Source: Methylophilus sp. 14 (GTDB lineage: Bacteria > Pseudomonadota > Gammaproteobacteria > Burkholderiales > Methylophilaceae). From it: a stretch of DNA of 64,000 bases. The translations under genes and the position numbers were made by a program. The DNA is taken from NCBI RefSeq assembly GCF_015354345.1, contig NZ_JADKYS010000007.1, positions 58,300 to 122,299 on the forward strand, in the 5' to 3' direction. Below the pieces are notes generated by a model. The model was not told the DNA's origin and searched no databases. It saw only the letters and a list, made by a program, of their open reading frames with translations. Below are positions 45,169 to 53,596 of this stretch, piece after piece. Within the stretch, counting starts at the first letter, position 1. Each line of letters starts with the position of its first letter.

Positions 45169-46596
45169 TTAGAACAATTGTTGTGCCTGGCAGTTATTAC
45201 CATTGCGTGAACCTTTAGCCACGATGGTACCCACTGTGCAAGAAGAACCGGCAAATGGGTTGATAGTCAAGCCACGTGGTACTTCAGCACAATCCAGACC
45301 AGCGAAAGCACCAACGATTTCATTGATGACAGTCTCACCGAAGGTACCGGAAGCTGAGTTAGCTACGAAAGATTTCATTTCCATATGGAAATCGTACAAA
45401 CCTTGAGCCGCTGTGTAACGCGCGTTAGCATCTGTTGTTTGGCCAGAGCCAGCAACTGGTGCTTCCGGGTGAACGTTATCCAGCTTGATGTAGCGATAGC
45501 CATTCGAAGATGTATCTGTACGCCAGTTGTTTTCCAGTGACAGCACACCGATTGCAAAACCTGCTGTAGACAATGCTGTTTTGGCGTTACCAGTACCGGA
45601 ACCTTCTGTGATGATCAAAGTAGGTGTGGAGTCAACCTGACCGACAGGTGCCAAAGCACCTAAAATAGATGGGTCACCATTACAAGGATTACGCAAGAAA
45701 GTCGCATTTGAAGAAGCTTGTGTACCAGAAGTAGGAACACGGCGGGCCAAGTTCAGGGCAGCCGTAGAACCAGGTACCAGAATACCGGCATCAGCAGCTG
45801 TACCACTTACGATAGAAGCATATTGCGTATGAGAAATGCTAGGTGCATTGGCTGGCAAGTAGTCAGGGTCAGCTGAGTTGGCAGCGGCTACGCTTGCATA
45901 GATGCCCTGTGCAACTTGCATCGCACGATACAGGGCAGTAGAAGTCGCGATACCGAATGCTTGACCAACGTTAGCGTTAGATTCAACACCGTAACCATCC
46001 ACTGATACACCGAACAATGCAGCTTCAACGTCAGAGAAACCACCTGCTGGTTTCGCAGTCGCGCCATCAGCAGCTGTTGCTGGTGTCACAATTGCGCATG
46101 AGCGGTAGGAGGCAATCGCAGTTTGACCTGGTAAGGACAAAGTACCAGTTTGAGCCACGCAACCATCGTTAGCACCCAACTTGCCGATACGGCGCAAGTT
46201 TGTAGTGCCTACTGTACCATCACCGTCAACATCGTTAGGGATATGTGGTGCATAAGCGTTAAAAGAACCACCATCAATCGTATGATAAACTACAGAAACC
46301 TTGCCACCACGTGTACAAGCATAAGCCAGGAAGTTACTTGCAGCGGAGTTACCTGGTCTTACAGCGGCCGTTGCTGAACCGTTGTTGAACACAGACAGAG
46401 TGTTTGCATCACAACCAGCAGCAAAGCCCTGGAAAACATTGTAGGTTGGTGCTGAAGCACCAGAGATCCAGGTTTCATTCAATGCACCGTTGCCACGCGC
46501 AGTATTGATCTGTGCTTGAGTCACAGGGGCAGCAAACGCTTGACCAGCAAACAGGGTAGCTGCAACAGCCAAGCATACTTTATTAAATTTAAACAT
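45169..46596 (-). CDS. Secreted protein resembling PstS-like phosphate-binding proteins
   Basis: The start MFKFNKVCLAVAA at 46596 has GAAGGAAG in front; an upstream in-frame ATG lies in the intercistronic hairpin. The product has about 475 residues with a signal peptide (TLFAGQAFA). Motifs recall periplasmic phosphate-binding proteins: WISGASAPTYNVFQGF, GGFSDVEAALFGV, and a late ENNWRTDT/YRYIKLDN block. Several cysteines (about eight) suggest disulfides in a secreted protein. No ABC permease gene is nearby, so a PstS-like transport role is not supported by context. This is a low-certainty fold guess. The strong codon pattern and short leader suggest high expression. Confidence 0.55.
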   Translation of the reverse strand: MFKFNKVCLAVAATLFAGQAFAAPVTQAQINTARGNGALNETWISGASAPTYNVFQGFAAGCDANTLSVFNNGSATAAVRPGNSAASNFLAYACTRGGKVSVVYHTIDGGSFNAYAPHIPNDVDGDGTVGTTNLRRIGKLGANDGCVAQTGTLSLPGQTAIASYRSCAIVTPATAADGATAKPAGGFSDVEAALFGVSVDGYGVESNANVGQAFGIATSTALYRAMQVAQGIYASVAAANSADPDYLPANAPSISHTQYASIVSGTAADAGILVPGSTAALNLARRVPTSGTQASSNATFLRNPCNGDPSILGALAPVGQVDSTPTLIITEGSGTGNAKTALSTAGFAIGVLSLENNWRTDTSSNGYRYIKLDNVHPEAPVAGSGQTTDANARYTAAQGLYDFHMEMKSFVANSASGTFGETVINEIVGAFAGLDCAEVPRGLTINPFAGSSCTVGTIVAKGSRNGNNCQAQQLF

Positions 46597-46629
46597 TTTT
46601 TCGCTTCCTTCGATAAAAGATTTGATTAG

Positions 46630-46651
46630 CGGCCAGTTTGTAAACTGGCCG
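46630..46651. promoter_or_regulatory. Strong hairpin between the PEP-CTERM gene and the downstream gene
   Basis: CGGCCAGTTT and AAACTGGCCG form a 10-bp perfect inverted repeat. The T tract follows on the plus strand, not on the minus strand that carries both flanking genes. It therefore acts on the minus transcript as a stabilising or attenuating hairpin rather than a clear terminator. It lies in the 5' region of the phosphate-binding-like gene. Confidence 0.5.
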
Positions 46652-46676
46652 TTTTTCATGGCTTTTTAATTTTGTA

Positions 46677-47498
46677 TTAAGCCTTGCGACGACGAGCGAC
46701 CAAGCCAACAACACCCAAGCCAGCCAGCAACATCGCGTAGCTGTCAGCTTCAGGTACTGGCACTACGAATTCCAACAGACCACCGGAAGTCATTTTGAAT
46801 TGGAAATTACCATTTAAGCCCAGTGTATTGAATGCTACTGGAGAAGCAGCGGTTGCACCTGTCAGTTGTTGCACAACAGTCATGGTGCTATCCAGGTTAT
46901 CCATAGACACATGACCTTGGCCGTTAATACGACCAGTGGAACCATAAGCTTGGCCGCCTGCATATGCTCTTGACAAGTTACTTGTCACAACGCTAGCACC
47001 ATTATCAACAGTGTTGTGGTTGTCCAACGCGTTGTTGTTAGTCATGTAGCCATTGAAGTTTGCAATAGAAGTTTGCAACTGATTTGAGTTTGTCAGGTTA
47101 GCACCTGACTTGTAAGTAGAGATGATGCCGCGTGCGCCTGCACCAGTACCGGTACCATCAGCAGCATAAATAGCCCACTTGGTAGTAGAAGCGGAAGCAG
47201 TATCCCAGAATGAAGTCCATGCATTTGAGTAATCACCACCGGCCAAATCAATAGAAAATGTTTTGGACAAACCATCTGCAGACAGCGTACCGTTAGTGTG
47301 TGCATCAACAACCAAGCTCTGGAAGCTGTCGTAGCCGTAGCCCAGATCAAAAGTGGCTGACGTATTGCTGTTAAAGTCCAGCAAAGTCAGGATTAGGCTT
47401 GAGCTACCGCTTGTCGCAAATGTCATAGCCGCGTGTGCTGGAATAGTTGCAGCGGACAGAGCCAATGCAGCAACCAATGCTTTTACTTGAAATTTCAT
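46677..47498 (-). CDS. PEP-CTERM sorting-domain protein next to epsA
   Basis: The start MKFQVKALVAALALS at 47498 has AAGGAG upstream; the longer reading to 47576 has no such site and would extend into the promoter. The product has about 273 residues. A signal peptide (to IPAHA) and a Ser/Thr/Asn/Gly-rich beta body are followed by the anchor VPEADSYAMLLAGLGVVGLVARRR. It is likely a surface protein released or anchored by exosortase. Five ACTAGT-type sites lie upstream, the densest cluster in the window, between this gene and the EpsA-type regulator gene. Confidence 0.88.
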   Translation of the reverse strand: MKFQVKALVAALALSAATIPAHAAMTFATSGSSSLILTLLDFNSNTSATFDLGYGYDSFQSLVVDAHTNGTLSADGLSKTFSIDLAGGDYSNAWTSFWDTASASTTKWAIYAADGTGTGAGARGIISTYKSGANLTNSNQLQTSIANFNGYMTNNNALDNHNTVDNGASVVTSNLSRAYAGGQAYGSTGRINGQGHVSMDNLDSTMTVVQQLTGATAASPVAFNTLGLNGNFQFKMTSGGLLEFVVPVPEADSYAMLLAGLGVVGLVARRRKA

Positions 47499-47584
47499 AA
47501 ACTTCTCCTTAATTTTTTGAGCAAACCGATAGAAAGAGCAAACTACTAATACCTGAGCGAATACGATGAAACTCATCCCGAAAA

Positions 47585-47733
47585 ATTATGGGGGCAGTAG
47601 ATGACAGCCTTATTTTGGAAACCTAGTCCGCATGGACTAGTCTGGCCGCGTTAAACACCCGCATAAAAATCCTGACTAGTCTAGAAACTAAAAATGACAG
47701 CGTAAAAGTGAACACTAGTCCGTTCGGACTAGT
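47585..47733 (-). promoter_or_regulatory. Cluster of ACTAGT boxes upstream of the PEP-CTERM gene
   Basis: Sites lie at 47622-47630 (CCTAGTCCG), 47634-47642 (GGACTAGTC), 47674-47681 (GACTAGTC), and a paired palindrome at 47714-47733 (ACTAGTCCG-TT-CGGACTAGT). Centres of three full sites are 39 bp apart (47716.5, 47677.5, 47638.5), with 14-bp spacing inside the outer pairs. A good -10, CATAAT (47590-47585 on the minus strand), starts 34-35 nt from the nearest half-site. The regular layout suggests cooperative binding by a dimeric activator. Confidence 0.65.
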
Positions 47734-47788
47734 CTGGTGAAGTGCACCCCAACACTAACGCCTGTGGACAAAAAGCAAGGTCATCAAT

Positions 47789-48622
47789 TTATTGCTTACG
47801 GGTAATCAACCCCAGTTTGAGCGCCTTACTGGCGGCCTGGCTGCGGTTCTCTACATCCAGTTTGCGTAAGATATTTTGCACGTGGTTTTTAATGGTGAGC
47901 GGGCTGACCTGCATGATATTGCCGATCTCCCAATTGGTTTTGCCTGCCTGCAACCATTCCAGTACTTCGAGCTCACGCTTGCTCAGCGGTTTAATGCGGC
48001 CATTGCGTGCAGTGGTGGATAGCACGGAGGGACATTTATTGGCAGTGACTTTGACAATCGCACAGTGCAGGTGCGGCATGAGCAACTCCAGCAGGTGAGC
48101 CGTTTGCGCATTGGCTGGGGAGCTCATGCGGCCAAACATGACCATGGTGGCAATACGGCTGTGTTCGTTGCCAAAGCCATGCACCACAAAACGCTTAAGC
48201 TCCGACGCCAGCATGCGTTCAGCATCGACATGCTCAACGGCATAGTGGTTATACTGCTGCGCGGTGAGCTCGGTATGGTAAAATACTGGCATGCCCAGCT
48301 TGCTCCAGCGCGCAAAGGCTTCATTCACCAGGCCATCCTCATCATTAAGCACCTGGTCGAACTGGGTATCACCAAAATAACGGCTGGAGGTCAGGTATTC
48401 ATAGTCATAACTGGCACGCTCCAAACTACGCACACCAATAATCACCACCTCATGGGCCAATAAACATTGAAACCCGCGCTGTAGCCAGTTAAAAAGGTGT
48501 GAGCGATGCTGCAGGCGCAACGACTCCTCAATCACCTCCATAAATAGCGCGCGTTGCTCTTCATTCAGTGCCAACGTCCATTGGTCGTTGACCTGATCTA
48601 TCCCTGTTATTGTTGTATCCAT
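47789..48622 (-). CDS. epsA: LuxR-family transcriptional regulator, EpsA type (PEP-CTERM associated)
   Basis: The regulator has 277 residues and no receiver domain. The N-terminal two thirds contain the EpsA-like pattern (HLFNWLQRGFQCLLAHEVVIIG and LLELLMPHLHCAIVKV). The C-terminal GerE helix-turn-helix is LSKRELEVLEWLQAGKTNWE through LTIKNHVQNILRKLDV. EpsA-type regulators accompany PEP-CTERM/exosortase polysaccharide systems in methylotrophic betaproteobacteria. It lies upstream of, and in the same direction as, a PEP-CTERM gene, separated by the ACTAGT cluster. It is the best candidate to bind those boxes, by inference. Confidence 0.75.
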   Translation of the reverse strand: MDTTITGIDQVNDQWTLALNEEQRALFMEVIEESLRLQHRSHLFNWLQRGFQCLLAHEVVIIGVRSLERASYDYEYLTSSRYFGDTQFDQVLNDEDGLVNEAFARWSKLGMPVFYHTELTAQQYNHYAVEHVDAERMLASELKRFVVHGFGNEHSRIATMVMFGRMSSPANAQTAHLLELLMPHLHCAIVKVTANKCPSVLSTTARNGRIKPLSKRELEVLEWLQAGKTNWEIGNIMQVSPLTIKNHVQNILRKLDVENRSQAASKALKLGLITRKQ

Positions 48623-48891
48623 GTGTTAACCACATTTATATAAATGCAGTAAGTTTGCTCAGAATTTGTGACAGAAAAATGATTCACACATGTCAGTTGA
48701 TTGATAAATTCATGACAACGGATTAGCAACATGACTAGGAGAGGAAATTGCCATTTTCTAACTGCCTGGTTTTATTGGCACAGGCCTGTACAAGCATGAC
48801 AATCACATGAATTGCGTGCCCAAGCATGTTTGGCAGCGCATGGCCGCTTGTCTTTGCCGTGTCACATGACTGTGACACAATCAGACCCATC

Positions 48892-49575
48892 ATGAATGCG
48901 CCCGCTCACAGCTCGCACCGAACCAGACTGGCCCTGTTGCTAGCGACGGCGATCGCTTGTGGTAGCGCTGATGCGGAGACGACTGCTGTTGGTTTAACCG
49001 CACAACTACTCGCCGAACATATCCAGTTGGATAACTCCAGTGACAGTGAGTTAGTCATCAGTAATATTGACGCCGCAGAGGCAGAAAATGACGCTGTCAC
49101 GCCAGCCCGCGGTCTCCAGTCATCTCAATGGAAAGGTGGTGCTGTGCCCTATCAGGCCGAGGTGCAGGCCGCTGCCGAAGCCACACAGATAGAGCCAGCA
49201 CTGATTCACGCCGTGATTGCCACCGAGTCCGGCTACAACCCCAAGGCGCTGTCGCGTAAAGGCGCATATGGGCTGATGCAAGTGCTGCCCGCCACAGCAC
49301 AAACCATGACAGCCATTCCGGTCAGGCAATGGTCAGTGCCACAGCAGATATTGTGGGGTTCGCATTATTTAAAGCGCATGCTGGATATGTTTGAAGGCAA
49401 TGTCACCCTGGCCCTGGCGGCCTACAATGCCGGGCCACAAGCAGTGAAAACCCACCAGCACGCCGTGCCACCTTTTGCCGAAACCAGGCAATATATCCCC
49501 AAAGTGCTTGGCTATTACCAAGCGTTCAAAACCAGGCTTGCACCCACAGGTTACGGCAGCCAAGTCAGTAACTGA
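48892..49575 (+). CDS. Lytic transglycosylase (SLT domain)
   Basis: The start MNAPAHSSHRTRL at 48892 precedes a signal peptide (LLATAIACGSADA) and gives about 227 residues. The SLT domain (about 115-220) shows the catalytic Glu in IHAVIATESGYNPKALS, then GAYGLMQVLPATA and LALAAYNAGPQAV. It cleaves peptidoglycan in the periplasm. It is convergent with the neighbouring secretion/pilus operon; such enzymes often open the wall for large envelope machines, so functional linkage is plausible. The 269-bp gap upstream (48623-48891) holds no gene I can support. Confidence 0.92.
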   Translation: MNAPAHSSHRTRLALLLATAIACGSADAETTAVGLTAQLLAEHIQLDNSSDSELVISNIDAAEAENDAVTPARGLQSSQWKGGAVPYQAEVQAAAEATQIEPALIHAVIATESGYNPKALSRKGAYGLMQVLPATAQTMTAIPVRQWSVPQQILWGSHYLKRMLDMFEGNVTLALAAYNAGPQAVKTHQHAVPPFAETRQYIPKVLGYYQAFKTRLAPTGYGSQVSN

Positions 49576-49581
49576 CCTGGT

Positions 49582-50070
49582 TTAACGATTGACCCACGCC
49601 AGCTCCAGATCAGCCAGGGTATTCGGCTCATACACAAACAGCCACTCGCGATAATGCTTGGCGCCGTGAAAACCTGACTGCGACTCCTGGTAGCCAGTGC
49701 TGCGTATCGGCGCTAATAGCGATTGACCATGCACGCCGACAATCCGGCCATCGCGCATGATTAAGGTCATGCCCTGCTTCACAACAAACGGGTCTGGGTA
49801 TAGACGGCGTAAATGTCGCTTGGGCACAGGGAAACGCTTGTCCTCAATCAACTCTTCTAGCCGTATCGGGTATTGTTTGACTGGCTGCGGGGTCGATTCA
49901 TAATAACGCCCAATCGCCAAGCGATAGGCTTCGCCGGTTTCCAACAACAAGGCTTCATTACTGCGTTGGGATTGCTGCTGCCACATCACAGCGGCACCTT
50001 GCATGCCGATGGCCGCAATCACCAGCGTCACCATCACGCCTATGTAAGAAAATCCGCCTTGCCTGCGCAT
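49582..50070 (-). CDS. Type II secretion / pilin-like protein
   Basis: A 162-residue prepilin-like protein. The N-terminus has MRRQGGFSYIGVMVTLVIAAIG, where the usual Thr-Leu after the cleavage Gly-Phe is replaced (GFSYIGVM). The body includes LRRLYPDPF, also typical of this group, and no C-terminal disulfide pair. It is the last gene of the operon. The atypical cleavage site may mean it is a minor pseudopilin. Confidence 0.78.
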   Translation of the reverse strand: MRRQGGFSYIGVMVTLVIAAIGMQGAAVMWQQQSQRSNEALLLETGEAYRLAIGRYYESTPQPVKQYPIRLEELIEDKRFPVPKRHLRRLYPDPFVVKQGMTLIMRDGRIVGVHGQSLLAPIRSTGYQESQSGFHGAKHYREWLFVYEPNTLADLELAWVNR

Positions 50071-50078
50071 GCCTTGGC

Positions 50079-50471
50079 TTACCAGTCGGTGTAGGCTGAG
50101 CCATCGGCAGCCTGGCCGGTCGCGCTACTGTGCAGGGTATATACGCCACCCACCACAGGCAACTCCGGCGGCGTAATCACCCAGACATCATTGCGCTCAG
50201 TAATGGGGTCCCAGGGTAATTTGTCCAGGTAATGTTTATCGACCAACTCCTGCAAGGTGTCTGGATACTGGCCCTGGTCGGCATAGTATTCATCCAGTGC
50301 TTTGCGCGTGGTGGCCAGTTGCTGCTTGAGTGCCTGGTCCTTGGCGCGCTGCACGCCAGAAAAATAGCGCGGCACGGCCAGCGATAATAACAAAGCCAGA
50401 ATCGATAGCACCACCAGCAGCTCTACCAGCGTAAACCCACGCCGCTTACCATTGTGCATAAGCCACTCCAT
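50079..50471 (-). CDS. GspG-like pseudopilin
   Basis: A pseudopilin of about 130 residues with a typical prepilin leader and helix (RRGFTLVELLVVLSILALLL). The body has the GspG pattern LVDKHYLDKLPWDPITE and ends YTDW. A shorter start, MHNGKRRGF at 50456, fits the usual leader length. It overlaps the preceding prepilin gene by 26 bases. A prepilin peptidase is not present in the window. Confidence 0.85.
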   Translation of the reverse strand: MEWLMHNGKRRGFTLVELLVVLSILALLLSLAVPRYFSGVQRAKDQALKQQLATTRKALDEYYADQGQYPDTLQELVDKHYLDKLPWDPITERNDVWVITPPELPVVGGVYTLHSSATGQAADGSAYTDW

Positions 50472-50937
50472 TGATGCCGGTTTGCGTGCTTAATGAATAC
50501 ACATCGTAGACATCTTGCGTGTAGCGCGGTTGCTCAGGTGAGCTGTCGTAACTGCGTAGACCCCACGCCTGACTTAAACTGCCAGCGCTCGGATTTTTCA
50601 TCATCGGGTCTTGAGGAATGCGACGTAAGAAACGTATGCGCTCATGCTTGGTACTTTTGGCATCTTCCACACCGTCGACCAGCACCTGCAAATTGGGCGG
50701 GTAACCGCTGGTATCGGCATTCTTTTTCACCCTACCCTCATCGGCCGCTTTTTTGTAGGCATCAATCGCACGCCGCATTTCACGCAAATACTCGCGTAAC
50801 TGCTGCTCTTTTTGCCGCTGCACCGTCAGCTGTATCATGGGCGTGGCGATACTGGCCATGATGGCAATAATCGCCAGCGACACCATCAGTTCAATCAGGG
50901 TAAATCCAGGCGCGCGTTTCACGGTGTCAACCATCAA
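50446..50937 (-). CDS. Pseudopilin of the T2SS/T4P family
   Basis: A 163-residue protein with a prepilin leader (RAPGFTLIELMVSLAIIAIM) and a long body with IRFLRRIPQDPMM and VYDVYSLSTQTG, similar to type II secretion proteins annotated as GspG-like. It overlaps the secretin stop by four bases and the next pseudopilin by 26, so the three are co-translated. It is one of four GspG-like pilins in the operon; no GspH, I, J or K was found. Confidence 0.85.
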   Translation of the reverse strand: MMVDTVKRAPGFTLIELMVSLAIIAIMASIATPMIQLTVQRQKEQQLREYLREMRRAIDAYKKAADEGRVKKNADTSGYPPNLQVLVDGVEDAKSTKHERIRFLRRIPQDPMMKNPSAGSLSQAWGLRSYDSSPEQPRYTQDVYDVYSLSTQTGINGVAYAQW

Positions 50938-52946
50938 GGAATCACCTTGGGGGCAGGTAAAGTCGTTGTGCCCTGCTCCGAAATACCATTCACATTGTTA
51001 GACAAGCCCGGCATGGCTGACGCAGGCTGCGTAGACTCGTTGCTGGCCGGTGGTGCATCCGGGGCAGGCAATGCCACAGGCTCAGGGGCTGGTGCGGACT
51101 CTGGCGACTCATTACCCGGTACATCTGCGGCATCATTCAACTCGCGCTGGCGTTGCAACTGTTGTTCGCGTGCCTGCTGGCCACGTGTGAGTGTGTTGCT
51201 CGGCATGCTGTTTAACAGCGGCTTGTCAGAAATCACCGTGTCGGTCCCGCTCCAGTATTCAGAGAAGGTCGCTTCCGGCAAGGTCACATTGCTGATGACC
51301 TTGGGCGTGATTGCCAGCACAATTTCAGTTTTATTCTTTTCATCAATATGGCGCGAGAACAAGCGACCCAAGATCGGGATTTCACCCAGGCCTGGTAATT
51401 TATCGGCGTTTTTACGTTCCGAGTCCTGAATCAGCCCGGCCAGAATTTGTGTTTCACCATGCTTGAGGCGCAACATGGTGGTCGCGTTACGGGTGCCAAT
51501 GTTATACACCTTGGAGTTGTTGCTCAGCGTAATCGCCTCGCCCAGTGAGCTGACTTCCAGGTTGACTTTAATACTGACAAAATCATCCAACATCACGCGT
51601 GGCTCGACCTCCAGCTTGAGGCCAACATCCACATAAGACACGCTCTCAGACGTCCCCACGTTGGCGGTGGTATTGGTGGTAATCACTGGCACCTTGTTAC
51701 CGACCAGCACTTTGGCTTTTTCGTTATTTTTCACACGGATACGCGGGTTAGACAGCAGGTTCAAATCACTGTCTGTGGTTTTGAATTGCAGGCTGGGATT
51801 AGGGCTGACGCCAATATCAGACGATTTGATGCGCTTGAGCGCTTCCAGCGTTAACTGGCTATCGAGCACCGTGAGTGACGATGGGTAGACAATGCCCAAC
51901 TGGTTCATTTTGCCGCGCGTGATTTCCATCACCTCGATTTCGAGCATCACTTCCGGGTCGGCAATATCCTGCGCCTTAATCATTTTCTCGGCCAGCGCCA
52001 GTACTTCCGGTTTATCCCTGAGCACCAGCATGTTCAGGCGCTCGTCCACATACACATCACGGATTTTTAAAATGGTGCGCAACATATCGGCACACTGCTT
52101 GGCGCTGGTGTTGGCAAAGTAAAAATTACGGATCAGCAAATCCTGGTAATCCTTGTTCTTTTGCTGCGTCGCCGGGTACACCAAGGCGCTATTGGCAGAC
52201 AGCACTTTCTTTTGCAAGCCGTTGCTGGCCAGCACCATGTCTATCGCCTCTTCAATCGGCATTTTTTTCACGAATACCGAGGCTTTGGTTTCTGGCTTGA
52301 TGTCTTTATCCAGCACAAAATTTACGCCCGTGGCACGCGACAAGGCCTCAAACACCACCTTGATATTGGCATCGCGTAACTCCAGCGTCACCGGTTTGTT
52401 CAAGCTGGTTTGCAATTGCGGCAAGGCTGCACGGGCACGCGGCTCCATGGCGATCAGTTGTTTTTCCAGGGCCTGCGCTTCGGCATTGGTGGGTTGCTCC
52501 AGCAAAATATCACGCACTTCTTTCAAAGCCTGTTTGGGGCTATCCATATGCTGTTTAACGGCATCCAACTGCTTGCGCAAGGCGACTTCACGCGCGCTGG
52601 CGTTCTCATAGGCCTGCGCTTTAATATGGTGCGGATCCAACGTTAAAATACGCGCATACACCTGCTTGGCCGCCGCAATATCGCCTCTGGCATCGGCAGC
52701 TTCAGCCTCGGCAGACAGCACATTAATGGCCTGTTCGCGCTCGCGGAACCAGCGGTTACGCAACACCACATCCGCCGGGCGCTCTGCCACTTGTTGCGCC
52801 AACTCATGCACTTTACCTTCTGGGGTGGTCGCGGTGAGTTTGGGCGGGAACAGGCCACACGATGACAACACCCAGGCCGACAGACTGATGGCGACATAAC
52901 GCGGAATCGCAGTCCGCAAAGGCTGATTTAACTGAAAAGCATTCAT
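50934..52946 (-). CDS. Outer-membrane secretin, GspD/MshL-like lipoprotein
   Basis: The secretin has 670 residues. A lipobox VLSSC lies near residue 30. A helical periplasmic N-terminus (about 45-170, TPR-like) precedes an STN-type domain (VTLELRDANIKVVFEALSRATG) and an N1-type domain (RNFYFANTSAKQCADMLRTIL). The secretin core follows with the VPVI region (KVPVITTNTTANVGTSESVSYVD-type, in part) and LKLEVEPRV, GIGEIPILGR-like LGEIPILGRLFS. It should form the outer-membrane gate. The C-terminal 80 residues are Pro/Ala/Glu rich. The long N-terminal TPR-like part resembles secretins of MSHA-type systems rather than GspD proper. Confidence 0.9.
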   Translation of the reverse strand: MNAFQLNQPLRTAIPRYVAISLSAWVLSSCGLFPPKLTATTPEGKVHELAQQVAERPADVVLRNRWFREREQAINVLSAEAEAADARGDIAAAKQVYARILTLDPHHIKAQAYENASAREVALRKQLDAVKQHMDSPKQALKEVRDILLEQPTNAEAQALEKQLIAMEPRARAALPQLQTSLNKPVTLELRDANIKVVFEALSRATGVNFVLDKDIKPETKASVFVKKMPIEEAIDMVLASNGLQKKVLSANSALVYPATQQKNKDYQDLLIRNFYFANTSAKQCADMLRTILKIRDVYVDERLNMLVLRDKPEVLALAEKMIKAQDIADPEVMLEIEVMEITRGKMNQLGIVYPSSLTVLDSQLTLEALKRIKSSDIGVSPNPSLQFKTTDSDLNLLSNPRIRVKNNEKAKVLVGNKVPVITTNTTANVGTSESVSYVDVGLKLEVEPRVMLDDFVSIKVNLEVSSLGEAITLSNNSKVYNIGTRNATTMLRLKHGETQILAGLIQDSERKNADKLPGLGEIPILGRLFSRHIDEKNKTEIVLAITPKVISNVTLPEATFSEYWSGTDTVISDKPLLNSMPSNTLTRGQQAREQQLQRQRELNDAADVPGNESPESAPAPEPVALPAPDAPPASNESTQPASAMPGLSNNVNGISEQGTTTLPAPKVIP

Positions 52947-53596
52947 TGGTTAAGCATTTCTTCCTGATGATTGTTGTCAGCGTCCGTCATCGCCTGGCGC
53001 TGGCCAGCCGCTGTCGCTGTTTTGGTTTTGCTCAGTACCACCACCTTATTCAGCGGCACATAGGTGAAATACACAGATTGCATATCTTCACGGTCGAGTC
53101 GCCACTGCGCACTGACATTGCCCCCCAGCTTGGGCAGTAGCACTTTTTTCTGCTGCATTAAAATCACCACATCGCCGCCTGGCACATCCTGCATGCTGCC
53201 CACATAGCTATAAGGCAAAGGGGGTGCCTCAGGCGGTGGCGGTGGTTGCGGCTTGGGCGGTGGTGGCAACCACTCATGTGCCGCAAAAAGGGCATGGCTC
53301 AGCTTGTTGGCTGGCAACTGGCGTGTGAAATAAGTCCCCTCACTGGCAGGTACGGCGGCGACCGAGACTGATGCCGTCGCAGGTGCCACAACGGGCTGAC
53401 TGTCAGGTGCTAACGGTATGGCGACCACTTCGTCGTGTGGCAGTGGTCTGCTCACCCTCGGTTTGGCAGCCTCCACGGTAGTATCAGCAGCAACCTCCTC
53501 TTGCGACCATTGCCAATAGACCAGACCCAGCGTGAGCAACAGGGCCAGCCACAACAGCGGTCGTGTGGATGGTTTGGACTCAGACACCATCTGCAC
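52943..53596 (-). CDS. PilP/GspC-like inner-membrane component
   Basis: The protein has 217 residues with one N-terminal membrane anchor (about 14-29, LLWLALLLTLGLVYWQW). A Pro-rich linker (PPPPKPQPPPPPEAPPLPY) leads to a C-terminal beta domain with PYSYVGSMQDVPGGDVVILMQQ and VPLNKVVVLSK, as in PilP or the GspC homology region. It would link the inner-membrane platform to the secretin. Start could be at 53596 or 53590 (MVSESK). It overlaps both neighbouring genes. Confidence 0.7.
   Translation of the reverse strand: MQMVSESKPSTRPLLWLALLLTLGLVYWQWSQEEVAADTTVEAAKPRVSRPLPHDEVVAIPLAPDSQPVVAPATASVSVAAVPASEGTYFTRQLPANKLSHALFAAHEWLPPPPKPQPPPPPEAPPLPYSYVGSMQDVPGGDVVILMQQKKVLLPKLGGNVSAQWRLDREDMQSVYFTYVPLNKVVVLSKTKTATAAGQRQAMTDADNNHQEEMLNQ

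Noticed and set aside
47499..47576. Longer N-terminus for the PEP-CTERM protein
   Set aside because: It has no ribosome-binding site and would begin almost at the predicted transcription start; the ATG at 47498 has AAGGAG and a clean signal peptide.
48730..48745. TGACTAGGAG upstream of epsA as an autoregulatory box
   Set aside because: Only one half resembles the palindrome and no fitting -10 spacing was seen.
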